A DNA stretch of 64,000 nucleotides from assembly GCA_964645765.1 (NCBI GenBank), contig CAZYBE010000014.1, positions 15,728 to 79,727 on the forward strand, given 5' to 3'. The notes below the pieces were generated by a model that was not told the origin of the DNA, did not search any database, and was given only the letters and a program-made list of their open reading frames with translations. The position numbers and the translations under genes are program-made. This DNA comes from CAZGMN01 sp964645765. Lineage in GTDB: Bacteria > Acidobacteriota > Aminicenantia > Aminicenantales > Aminicenantaceae. How positions within the stretch are numbered: the first letter of the stretch is position 1; every line of letters starts with the position of its first letter. Positions 24,870 through 33,503 of this stretch are shown in pieces.

Positions 24870-26351
24870 TCACCTTCTCTCAAATGGCGTCTCGATTCTT
24901 TGCTTTGCCCATTCACCGGCAGTGATCGGACCGATCCGATACTGGGACATTTGCATGCTGCTCTTTGAGGACAGAACTATTTTGTATTCGGCGATCGCCT
25001 GTTCCCGCTTGCCCAGCAAGTCATACATATGACCTATCCAGATGTATGACCAGTCATGGATATTGACCTGTTTCTTATCATTTTCGGTCAGTTTGTTCAA
25101 TTTCTGAAACACTTCGATTGCTTCCTGGTAGGACTTAACTTCATAAAGAGAAAAACCTAGATATAAAAGAGCATCCTGATTTCTCGGCTCCTTTTCGAGA
25201 ACTTGTCTGAATTTCTCTATAGTTTGCTGATTTCCCCGCCAACCGCTCTTCATAAACAGATACATCGCTTCATCGTCTGCTTGAGGCGGATTGACGAGCA
25301 TCACCGAAACAAGCTGCACACATTCTTTCTTCTCTCCCTGTCCCATCAGGATAGCCGGGAATCTTAGCTTGCCAGAGTTGCTAAGGTTTTCAAAGATGGC
25401 GTAAGCCGTCTCGTGGAGCAGAATTACAAATAACTCATCTGGGGCGATATTGAAAGATTGACTTAACTTATCATAATCATAGATATTTGCCACGGCCGAG
25501 GCGTACTCAGAAATCAATCCTTCGAATAGTCTGTCAAAACGATCTCCCTGATGGTAGGTAAAGACCCCGAGCTTCATTTCTGCATCAAATAACCCGAGTT
25601 CTTGTAACAACTGCGCATGGTCTAATAAGACCTTTTGTTTCCACGCGCCTTGATGCAGCTCAAACTTTGCATCCTCTATGAGTGGGATATGAAAGTCGCA
25701 GTGTTGGCTCCAGGTTATGGCCAGCGAGCCGTTGCCTAAAGCCGAATTATAATTGGTGCCAGCCATAAACGGATGCCCGGGATAGATTACCCAAGTAACA
25801 TTGGGAGGCCCCTGTTAGTTAGCAAAACTCGCCTTCCAAGCTTTATCCCATATCTCATCCATAACTCTCGACCAAAGCAGATGGAACAGAACATCTGAGC
25901 TGCCTTTGACTTCCTTCTGAATTTTCTGAAGCATAACTTCGACTTGGCTGCTGAGAGCTAAGGCTTTTTCAGTCACAACTCTTTCCAGCATTTCCCTTTG
26001 CTTTTTAACAATAACCGGAAACGAAAGAAAATATTTTCCCTCTTTCACTATAATGGCATTGCCATTGATCAGTTGAGTTAGCCGCTGCTCAAGGTCTTTG
26101 ATATCGAGATTTTTCAGGTTGTTTTTTGAGGCTCCATAAATACATGCCTTCCCGATGGTATTATTTGTAGCATCGCGAAATAAATCAATTTGGGGCTGCG
26201 GCCGGGTGCTTATTTCCCCACTAAAGCCGAGAGCTTGGGAATGGAGGTCCAGTCCAGACAATTCATCAACGGGGCCGCCAGAGGCTTGGGTTAAGAAAAT
26301 CAAGAAAAAGAGCAGCGGAAAAATCCTTATATTTAAACTCCTCTTAAGCAT
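24870..26351 (-). pseudogene. Exported TPR-containing protein gene split by an in-frame stop
   Basis: From the ATG at 26351 (GGAGGAAG upstream; signal peptide SLNIRIFPLLFFLIFLTQAS) the frame runs 178 residues to a TAA at 25815-25817 and then stays open in the same frame for another 315 residues to 24870. The second part contains HETAYAIFENLS and two to three TPR-like repeats (ALLYLGFSLYEVKSYQEAIE). A single-base nonsense change, an assembly error or stop read-through would each explain it; an internal ATG at 25766 has no ribosome binding site. The gene follows the M1-like peptidase gene and ends 65 nt before tRNA fragment A. Confidence 0.7.
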
Positions 26352-26376
26352 TTTTCTTCCTCCTCTAAAGACAATT

Positions 26377-28380
26377 TTACTTTTTTTCCATAATGACAAA
26401 TGGCGCCTTTAACCTTTCCTCAACCCACTTGCGGTCCATCCGAATTCCCAGCCAGCTGTGCTCCATGGGTTCACCGCTATCGTACTTGAGCGCGTCTTTA
26501 TAATAACCGAGCGCTTCCTGCCTTTCTCCAAGAAGGTCCTTAAGCAATCCCATCCAGCCGAGAGCAGCAAACTTGGTCAGGCCGGTGTCATGGAGACTGG
26601 AAACTTTCTTGAAGCACTCAAAAGCCTTGGAAAAATTCTTTCCCTCATACAAATCCATTCCTAACCGGTACCAGACAATGCTCCTTTTGATGCCTTCATC
26701 TTTTATCTTCTCGAAGACCAAAGGGCTGTCTTCTGCTTTCCAACCCAGGGAGAGAATTTCAGCAGCCTTAGCGGATATCTCTGGAAGAGGCTCTTCAAGT
26801 TTGGCCAATTTGTTTTCGGGGTCCAGAATCGCTTCCTTGAGCTTGGCTTTGCTTCTGAAGGTCAAAACATTAAGGTCAAGGTTGCGGTCAGTGATTTTGG
26901 CCTGCTCTTTGCCGTCCTCAAAAATCGCTTTAACCGGAACCGGCATCCTCATCGAGCCGAGCCGCTTGACTTTGATAACAGACAGATATCCATCCCCCTC
27001 TTGCTTGCTTTCCCGCGATTCAATCTTATAGCAGAGATATTTGTTGGAGCGCAGCCATTGATCAAAAAACCAGCCAAGGTTCTGGCCGCTCTCTTTTTCA
27101 CAGAATCTCTGGAAATCTTTCCAGCCAAGACGCTTGCCGCCATACTCCTTCAGGCTCTTTTTATAAATTCTTTCAAATGTCTGCCGGCCCAGCGAAGAAT
27201 CGAGGGCGCTCACGATGCTATAGCCTTTGCTGTGGATGACGGTGCCGTTGTAGCCGTAATTTATTTTCTCAAGGCGAGCTGGAGGGATATCCACTGTTGT
27301 ATCGTAATACATGGAGATTCCATCAATGTAATCGCTCATCCATCCAGCACGGCGCTTGGGATTGATCTCCCGGGCAAGCAAATACTCGGTATCAGCAAAG
27401 ATTCCCATGCCTATCCAGAGCCAGGCAGGCCTATCGGGGTCAACGACCCATTCGCCCCAGTATTCATGGCCAATCTCGTGAGCTGTTATCCCCTGCCAGC
27501 CGAGAAGCGATTCACCCTCTTTGAAAGTTTCCTGGCCATGGATTGAAACTATGCCTGTAGCCATAGGATATCCTCCCCAACGTCCCTTGCCGCCAGGAAT
27601 GATATAGAGGAATTTAAAAGGATAGAAGCCAAGCCAGTTCTTGTAATACTTGATTGCGTCGACAGCAGTATCCAAGCAGACCGAAGCGCACTTGGCTCCT
27701 TTTTCGGTGAAGAGTGTGGTGATAAGAATCCCCTCGACCTCTCTGGATTCTGTTTTCTGGTTCTTTCCCAGGTAGAGTCCGAAAGTCCTTGCGGCCTCGG
27801 CTTCATAACGGCCTGTCGCTTTATTCAGCCGGCCGCTTATAGCCATAGCGAACCCCTCCGGGATATCGAGCTTAGCTGAGAAGGAGTCATGCACCGGAAG
27901 CCCGTCCCACCAGAGTCGAGGCGGCCAGTCGCTTGTCCTGAATTCAGCATTCTCACTTGACAATTCGAAGGGTATCTTGAATGTTACGAAGAACTGGGCT
28001 TCTTTTCCAGAAGCAATGGGTTCTGATAACTGATAAAAGAGAGGAGGAGAAATCGTTGAGCCATTCTGCGAGTTCAGAAGCGTTAAAGTTCTGCCTTTGG
28101 CAGTGATATCTATTGATGAGGAAGGGCCGATGGGCCAATCCATAGCGATGACGCCAATAGGCCCCGCGGAGTTATTTCTCAGGATGATTGTCTCCTTTCC
28201 CTCGATGTTGCCTTTTTCAAGGTCAACGCGCGCGTCGATGATGTAATGGCATTTGGGAGGAGCGATGGGCGTCCAGAAATTATCCTGCCCCTGAAGATAT
28301 GAAATATTCGGTGAGCATAATATTATAAAAATAAAGAAACTGATTCGGTTTAAATGAATTTGTTTAATTCCCCATTTCAT
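26377..28380 (-). CDS. M1 family peptidase-like protein with altered zinc site
   Basis: 667 residues with a signal peptide, an N-terminal beta domain, the gluzincin domain around 230-430 and a TPR-like C-terminal third. HEIGHEYWGEW at about 301-311 supplies two His ligands and the catalytic Glu. The third ligand, normally Glu in WLNEG, is missing: this protein has WLWIGMG. In the paralogue at 29354 a Glu sits at the equivalent position, 20 residues after the second His. It may be a weakened enzyme or a binding protein. ATG at 28380 follows CGGAGGAAG. Its 3' end precedes the broken TPR gene. Confidence 0.8.
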   Translation of the reverse strand: MKWGIKQIHLNRISFFIFIILCSPNISYLQGQDNFWTPIAPPKCHYIIDARVDLEKGNIEGKETIILRNNSAGPIGVIAMDWPIGPSSSIDITAKGRTLTLLNSQNGSTISPPLFYQLSEPIASGKEAQFFVTFKIPFELSSENAEFRTSDWPPRLWWDGLPVHDSFSAKLDIPEGFAMAISGRLNKATGRYEAEAARTFGLYLGKNQKTESREVEGILITTLFTEKGAKCASVCLDTAVDAIKYYKNWLGFYPFKFLYIIPGGKGRWGGYPMATGIVSIHGQETFKEGESLLGWQGITAHEIGHEYWGEWVVDPDRPAWLWIGMGIFADTEYLLAREINPKRRAGWMSDYIDGISMYYDTTVDIPPARLEKINYGYNGTVIHSKGYSIVSALDSSLGRQTFERIYKKSLKEYGGKRLGWKDFQRFCEKESGQNLGWFFDQWLRSNKYLCYKIESRESKQEGDGYLSVIKVKRLGSMRMPVPVKAIFEDGKEQAKITDRNLDLNVLTFRSKAKLKEAILDPENKLAKLEEPLPEISAKAAEILSLGWKAEDSPLVFEKIKDEGIKRSIVWYRLGMDLYEGKNFSKAFECFKKVSSLHDTGLTKFAALGWMGLLKDLLGERQEALGYYKDALKYDSGEPMEHSWLGIRMDRKWVEERLKAPFVIMEKK

Positions 28381-29179
28381 GTCTTCCTCCGAATAATAAG
28401 CAAGGATTAATTAACGAAATATTAAATTAATTTTACTTCTTGACGTATAGTCCCGCAAGCTTTTATTCTCAATTTCAAAATCATTGTAAACTCTTTTCTG
28501 GTTTTACCAGCCTCTATTTCCTCATTGCTGGCTAGATTTTATTTCCAATCGACTTTAGTCTTAAAGATAGCGAAATTAAAAAATTGCTTTCTCTCCTCAG
28601 CTGTAGAGAATCATCGTCTTTTTGTTTCCCATCAACCTTCTTTTGCTGACAACAGCCGGCATGCCACTGTGTCACAGCCGTGTCACAAAGTTTGCATACC
28701 TCCCTAATTCTGACTAATGGTACGTAAAAGGAAAATGTCAATACAAGCATAGCTCAGAAAGAATCTATTACGCTATCCAAAATTTCTTAACAACACTCGG
28801 AATTATCTCAAGTATGCTTTGGCCAAAAAAGCATAAAGATAGAGGATGTGAACTGCGAAAAAAGCTAAACGTTCTTTTTTCAAAATCGGGAAGTCCCTTT
28901 CTTTCAATTCTTAGCAATGTATCTGTTAGGTAGATTGGCGCTAAAACAGTGCCAAGTTGTTTGAACTTTTAAAGCAAAATAATAAATTTCTTAGGGAAAT
29001 ACTTGGCGGTAACAAGAACTTGAGGGAATAGGCCAGATATAACCAAATAAATCCCAAAGGTGTGAATAATTTGTGAATATTCATGGGGAAATTATAGCAA
29101 CTTATAGGAACCGAAAAGAATCCATAACTTATTGATAGATAGGGAAAATCGTAGGTTTTAAAGGAAATTCTCAAATCCA
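28381..29179. other. Intergenic region with repeated upstream motif
   Basis: About 800 nt between two M1-like genes. At 28630-28657 lies a block with TTTTGCTGACAACAGCC that recurs in variant form at 31461-31489 upstream of the other M1-like gene. GTGTCACA is directly repeated 11 bp apart at about 28669-28687. Near 28950-29060 a degraded plus-strand reading frame (ending FLREILGGNKNLRE) is visible but could not be assigned. No intact gene was recognised. Confidence 0.4.
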
Positions 29180-29234
29180 CCCTTTTCGGTTTAAACGATC
29201 AAAAAATTTTAATCTTCTTTAGCTCATCTGATGC
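29180..29234. repeat. 55-bp contig-end duplicate, left copy
   Basis: Identical to 29335-29389 across the 100-N gap. It is the 3' end of the M1-like gene and a few bases beyond. A 55-bp overlap equals a common de Bruijn k-mer size, so the duplicate is probably an assembly artefact. Confidence 0.85.
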
Positions 29235-29334
29235 NNNNNNNNNNNNNNNNNNNNNNNNNNNNNNNNNNNNNNNNNNNNNNNNNNNNNNNNNNNNNNNNNN
29301 NNNNNNNNNNNNNNNNNNNNNNNNNNNNNNNNNN
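29235..29334. other. Assembly gap (100 N), probably zero real length
   Basis: Placeholder gap flanked by identical 55-bp sequences. Collapsing the two copies gives a continuous sequence, so likely nothing is missing here. Confidence 0.9.
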
Positions 29335-29353
29335 CCCTTTTCGGTTTAAACGA

Positions 29354-31273
29354 TCAAAAAATTTTAATCTTCTTTAGCTCATCTGATGCTTTTCCATGAT
29401 AACCTTCAATATCAGGCTTTTTTAGTATTGCCTCAAGGTTCTTCTGAGCCAAAGCGTCGTTTCCTTCTTTGAGATAAATCTGAGCCAACTCCCAATGAGA
29501 ATAGACATAGAGCTGTTCTGTCGTATAGCGGTTCCCCATGTACCATCCTAGGTTCTTGTTCGCAGCTTCAGAAAAATATTGTTTTGCTTTGTCCTGCTGA
29601 CCAAGATTCTTGTAAACCCTTCCTAAGAGGTAATGAGTTTCCGCGTTCTCCTTATCCAGCTCTAGCGCTTTTAAAAGCAAAGGGACGCACTCTTCCTCTT
29701 TGTTTTTCCAGATCAGGGGAAACACTTTGGCATCTATCAGGACTAAGACATCGGCAAACTTTTGAAATTCCGGTACTCGCCTGGGGATGATGTAATTTTG
29801 ATCAAGCAAAACCTCTTCAGGTTCAAACTCCGTCTCAAAGCGACTTTCTGTAGTTTCCCCTCTCAATTCCACCACTTTCTGAACTTCCATGTCTTTAGAG
29901 CGTATAAGAACGGGGAGATACCACTTGGCCAGCGGATTCGACTGTTGATGAATGTTTATCGTTATCTCATGCCAGTCTGCTAATTTTATTTTCTTTTTCT
30001 GATATTTTAGGTCGAAAACAGGAGGGATCTTAATCTCCTTCCAATTTGCCAGGAAACCATTTAAATCAAATCCTTCTTTTCTAGGAGCCATGCCAAAGAA
30101 ATCCTCTATGCTGGTTGTCCTTCCTTTATATCTTTCAGAAAAGTCCTTAATCCATTTGAAAAATAGCTGATCCCCGTAAATCAACCTAAGGTTATGCAGA
30201 AGCGATCTGCCCTTTCGATATTTATCTTCTGGATAGGCCATGAACCATACCAAATCTTTTGCACGTTCCTGCCTTTTTACTGAACCGAATAGAAATTCAT
30301 TGACCAGCGTAGCAGAAAAGTCACAAAAAGCTTCCGCGTCAAGATCGAGTTCTTCATTCCCCTTCAAACCTATGTAGTTGGGCCACCAGTTATGAGCTAT
30401 TTCGTGGGCCACAAATTCAATATCGTCTAGAATCCCCCAAGTTGCGTATTCGCGCATAAAAACCAGTTTCAAATAGCCGTTCCACGCGGGGTAATCGTTC
30501 GGAAACTCAATATATGTAAAGCTTTCAAGTGGATAAGGAGTGTAAAGCCGGGAATAGAGCTCAAGGATGCTTTCTATCCTCTTCACAAGCTGCTCTGCCA
30601 GCTCTGGCTTCTCAGAAGTTAGCCAGACTCTAATCTCGGTCTGAGAAGACCTCTTGGTAGTTTTATGCCAATCCCCCACCATGAAATATAACCAAGAGCA
30701 GCGGCATCCATCCACCTCCCAAGTCGATATTTTCTTGTGTCCGACTACACTCTCGCTAATCTTTCGACCTTCTGTAATAATGTCTAGCTCTTTGGGGAAA
30801 TGATACTCCATCGTAGCCTTCTCTGCTTTTGTATCGCTCGGAGTAAAAATCCAATCGAGATCCTTCAACAAATAGTAGGAATCGGCTACCTTGCCAAAGT
30901 TATCTTGCCGCCAATCCATGTCGAGAATTCCGTAGTATTCTATGGTAAAAGTACAGTTGGCAGACAAATTCGATACTTCTAGTTTGCCGTTTTGATACGT
31001 GTATTTTGCTTTCTGCTCATCAAACATATAAACATCCGATACCACGAAAAGGGGATCGATTTTAGCTGTAAATGTTTGGTTACTATCCCAGTTCTCAGAT
31101 AAGAAAATCTTATCGACCACCTTCATTTCATGAATGAAGGGATTGAACTCTATTTTAAGATTGTGAGATTTGATCAAATATGGCGTTTGCCCCGCCGGGG
31201 TGGCCAAGTTGCCAAGAGCAATTATTGATCCGGCAATGAGAATAAGCAGCTTTTCCACTCCTGTTTTCCTCAT
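29354..31273 (-). CDS. M1 family aminopeptidase-like protein with TPR tail
   Basis: 639 residues from the ATG at 31273, which follows GAGGAGGATACGTTTA; a longer frame to 31324 lacks a ribosome binding site. Signal peptide (KLLILIAGSIIALGN), N-terminal beta-sandwich, then HEIAHNWWPNYIG with Glu 20 residues after the second His (DLDAEAFCDF) as likely third zinc ligand, so catalysis is plausible. C-terminal part has a TPR pair (LLGRVYKNLGQQDKAKQYFS and a second). A periplasmic aminopeptidase role is inferred. It is a paralogue of 26377-28380. The gene is complete; its last bases are also present left of the gap. Confidence 0.85.
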   Translation of the reverse strand: MRKTGVEKLLILIAGSIIALGNLATPAGQTPYLIKSHNLKIEFNPFIHEMKVVDKIFLSENWDSNQTFTAKIDPLFVVSDVYMFDEQKAKYTYQNGKLEVSNLSANCTFTIEYYGILDMDWRQDNFGKVADSYYLLKDLDWIFTPSDTKAEKATMEYHFPKELDIITEGRKISESVVGHKKISTWEVDGCRCSWLYFMVGDWHKTTKRSSQTEIRVWLTSEKPELAEQLVKRIESILELYSRLYTPYPLESFTYIEFPNDYPAWNGYLKLVFMREYATWGILDDIEFVAHEIAHNWWPNYIGLKGNEELDLDAEAFCDFSATLVNEFLFGSVKRQERAKDLVWFMAYPEDKYRKGRSLLHNLRLIYGDQLFFKWIKDFSERYKGRTTSIEDFFGMAPRKEGFDLNGFLANWKEIKIPPVFDLKYQKKKIKLADWHEITINIHQQSNPLAKWYLPVLIRSKDMEVQKVVELRGETTESRFETEFEPEEVLLDQNYIIPRRVPEFQKFADVLVLIDAKVFPLIWKNKEEECVPLLLKALELDKENAETHYLLGRVYKNLGQQDKAKQYFSEAANKNLGWYMGNRYTTEQLYVYSHWELAQIYLKEGNDALAQKNLEAILKKPDIEGYHGKASDELKKIKIF

Positions 31274-31574
31274 TAAACGTATCCTCCTCTGATAGGCATT
31301 GACTTTAAATGGCCAGAAGAACAATTTATTCGGCCTTGGACAGAAGGATCATAAATTATCTTCCTTATATGTATAAAGAAAGCACCCATACTATATGACC
31401 TAAAAAAACAGAAAAGGTTGCCTAGCAAGCTGGGGAGAGCTCCCGCCTATTGATTCCTATCATCAACCCCCCTTTTGCTGACATCAGCCTGATTATATTT
31501 GCCCATAAATTATATACGAATCCAATTTTATGAATTTTTAATATGAATTTTTTTGCGTGTTGAAGCGGCAAAAA

Positions 31575-31644
31575 ACGACAAAAGGCGACATAATATGACA
31601 TTCTACTTTATATTATTGACTTTAAAAAAAGTTTTGCTTAATTT
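31575..31644 (+). promoter_or_regulatory. Promoter and operator of the helicase operon
   Basis: ACGACAAAAGGCGACAT (31575-31591) is followed by a second GACAT ending at 31601. After exactly 14 nt comes TTGACT (31616-31621), a 17-nt spacer and TAATTT (31639-31644). The QueC-like operon promoter has the same order, with a GACAT box ending 14 nt before its -35. The first gene starts at 31775. Confidence 0.55.
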
Positions 31645-31774
31645 AAAAAATGTTCCTTATGCACATTGCTCCGTAGTTCTCTCCCCAGTTGGGGGGAGGA
31701 AAAAGACGTGAGCAAAAATTCCATTACTTATGCAAAGGTCAATAATTGAGGGTCCTATATGGGGGAGGAGATCA

Positions 31775-33160
31775 ATGAATCCTAAGACTATTAGACAGCT
31801 TTCACATTCTATTCTATTCGGACTTGTGGTCATTGTGGCCTATCTGGGTTGCATTAGCCAAAGCGCGTGGGCCCAGTCTGAGCAGCCTATAGAATTTACA
31901 AAAGAGTTTAAATTTGTGAAAACAGATACTAGGCTTCCCTTTGGCAAGAAAGTCCTGATCAGTGGAGCCTTAGAGCCACTAGTTACAAGTTTGACTGTGT
32001 ATTGGATAGTCAACTCAAGCGAGGCAAATTTAAAGGCTAATATTAAGGATGGTCGGTGGACTGCGATTGTTGGACCTTTTCCGGCAGGACAGAGCGTTAT
32101 CTTTCGTTTTGAAGTTATCTCTACTCTTTCTGAAAAAGAAAGAGCTGATATTAAAAAACAAGTTCAAAATGCACTTAATAGCTTTGTGAATAAAGTATTC
32201 AGCGTAAAGATTCATATGGCCCCAGAAGATTTCAAAGCCTACGCAGAATCAAAGCTCATAGAGGTCATGCCCCCAGAGTTAAAGAAGTTTATGAGCCCTA
32301 CTGGCAAATCATTTTATGATATCATTACAAAGGAAATTCTTTCTTTAGATACAAAGCTTTTGGACGAGGTTATAAACAAAATAGCTGAAAGAAATAAAGC
32401 ATCAGAAGAAATAATAGACAATATAAAATCTATTAAAGAAAATTTTCTCGATAAAAAAGAGTTTATGGATGTGTTAAAAAAATTCAGTCTAGAAGAGAAA
32501 GAACGACTAGAAGATGCAAAGATGAACCCGAAAAATATACCTCAAGATATAAATAAAATGAAAATACTTTCTGATGCGGTCGATAAATCTGACCTCGAAT
32601 CAGAAAAGAAAAAGGAGCTAAAAAACATATTAATTGATGTAGAAGTGAGGCAAAATGATCTTCAAAATTTTAAGAAAGAATTGGACGAATTAATAAATGA
32701 TATAGCAGACAAAGTCTCATTAAAAATAGATGAATCAGCGCAGATTGCTCAAACAACCGCTGAAGTTAGTGACCTCGAGTATTATGCTGGGTTTGATGTT
32801 GCAGCATTGATTATTCCACATGAAGCGGTTGTTAGTAGTTTTTTTACGATTAATATTTATACGAAAAGAATGGAAATCGACCGTAGTCCTAAATCTATTT
32901 GTGACCGATTTTCTCTCACAACAGGCATAGGTCTTACAACCTCTGGCATAAAATCTGACGGTCCAGTATATTATCTTGGAGCTGGTTATAGATTTAATAG
33001 ATACTTTCGTTTAACCGCGGGGGCAACTATTTTCAAGAAAGTTAATAATAAAAACTTTAATTATGATTTTACTTTCGGACTTTCGCTAAATTTTAGATTT
33101 GTTGGCGATCTCTTAAAAATATTTAATTCAATATCAAGTAGTACTCCTGGTCAAGTCTAA
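31775..33160 (+). CDS. Exported protein with coiled-coil centre and barrel-like C-terminus
   Basis: 461 residues from the ATG at 31775, which follows GGGGGAGGAGATCA. A signal peptide ends at AWA-QSE. Residues about 35-100 look like an immunoglobulin-type beta domain, about 110-330 are charged and helical (coiled-coil likely), and the last 110 residues alternate polar and hydrophobic residues and end with Phe-rich strands (FNYDFTFGLSLNFRF), suggesting outer-membrane strands. No family recognised. It is the first gene of the operon that ends with the helicase; 16 nt separate it from the next gene. Whether it belongs functionally with the helicase is unknown. Confidence 0.65.
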   Translation: MNPKTIRQLSHSILFGLVVIVAYLGCISQSAWAQSEQPIEFTKEFKFVKTDTRLPFGKKVLISGALEPLVTSLTVYWIVNSSEANLKANIKDGRWTAIVGPFPAGQSVIFRFEVISTLSEKERADIKKQVQNALNSFVNKVFSVKIHMAPEDFKAYAESKLIEVMPPELKKFMSPTGKSFYDIITKEILSLDTKLLDEVINKIAERNKASEEIIDNIKSIKENFLDKKEFMDVLKKFSLEEKERLEDAKMNPKNIPQDINKMKILSDAVDKSDLESEKKKELKNILIDVEVRQNDLQNFKKELDELINDIADKVSLKIDESAQIAQTTAEVSDLEYYAGFDVAALIIPHEAVVSSFFTINIYTKRMEIDRSPKSICDRFSLTTGIGLTTSGIKSDGPVYYLGAGYRFNRYFRLTAGATIFKKVNNKNFNYDFTFGLSLNFRFVGDLLKIFNSISSSTPGQV

Positions 33161-33176
33161 TAAGGGAGGGACTTCA

Positions 33177-33446
33177 ATGCCTATTATTTTACGAAATTTG
33201 AGAATTGAGAATTGCGAAATATGTGTGGATATCGGCGATCATGCTAATCAGGGGATTGCTGGAATACTCAAATTTGAAATTTCAGGGGAATCTGCGAAAG
33301 AGAAAAAAGTTAAGCTTTTCTTCCCAGCAAGACCTGAGACTATTCCTCCTACCCCAAAGGACGGAAAGATCCATACAGTCACAGCAATACTTACTGCACG
33401 TGGTGAGGTCGAACAAGAGACAAAGGCACTTCTATTTTGTAAATAG
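33177..33446 (+). CDS. Small hypothetical protein
   Basis: 89 residues, starting MPIILRNLRIENCEICVDIG, predicted mostly beta. AAGGGAGGGACTTCA before the ATG is a strong ribosome binding site. No signal peptide, motif or family recognised. It lies 16 nt after the exported protein gene and 57 nt before the helicase gene, all on the same strand. Confidence 0.65.
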   Translation: MPIILRNLRIENCEICVDIGDHANQGIAGILKFEISGESAKEKKVKLFFPARPETIPPTPKDGKIHTVTAILTARGEVEQETKALLFCK

Positions 33447-33503
33447 CATTACAGAATTCATGGCATAGGAAATTTAGTACTTCTTCATGATGGAGACAAC
33501 AAA

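Noticed and set aside
28941..29180. 79-codon reading frame on the minus strand
   Set aside because: No ribosome binding site, low-complexity hydrophobic composition and position in degraded intergenic DNA; not treated as a gene.
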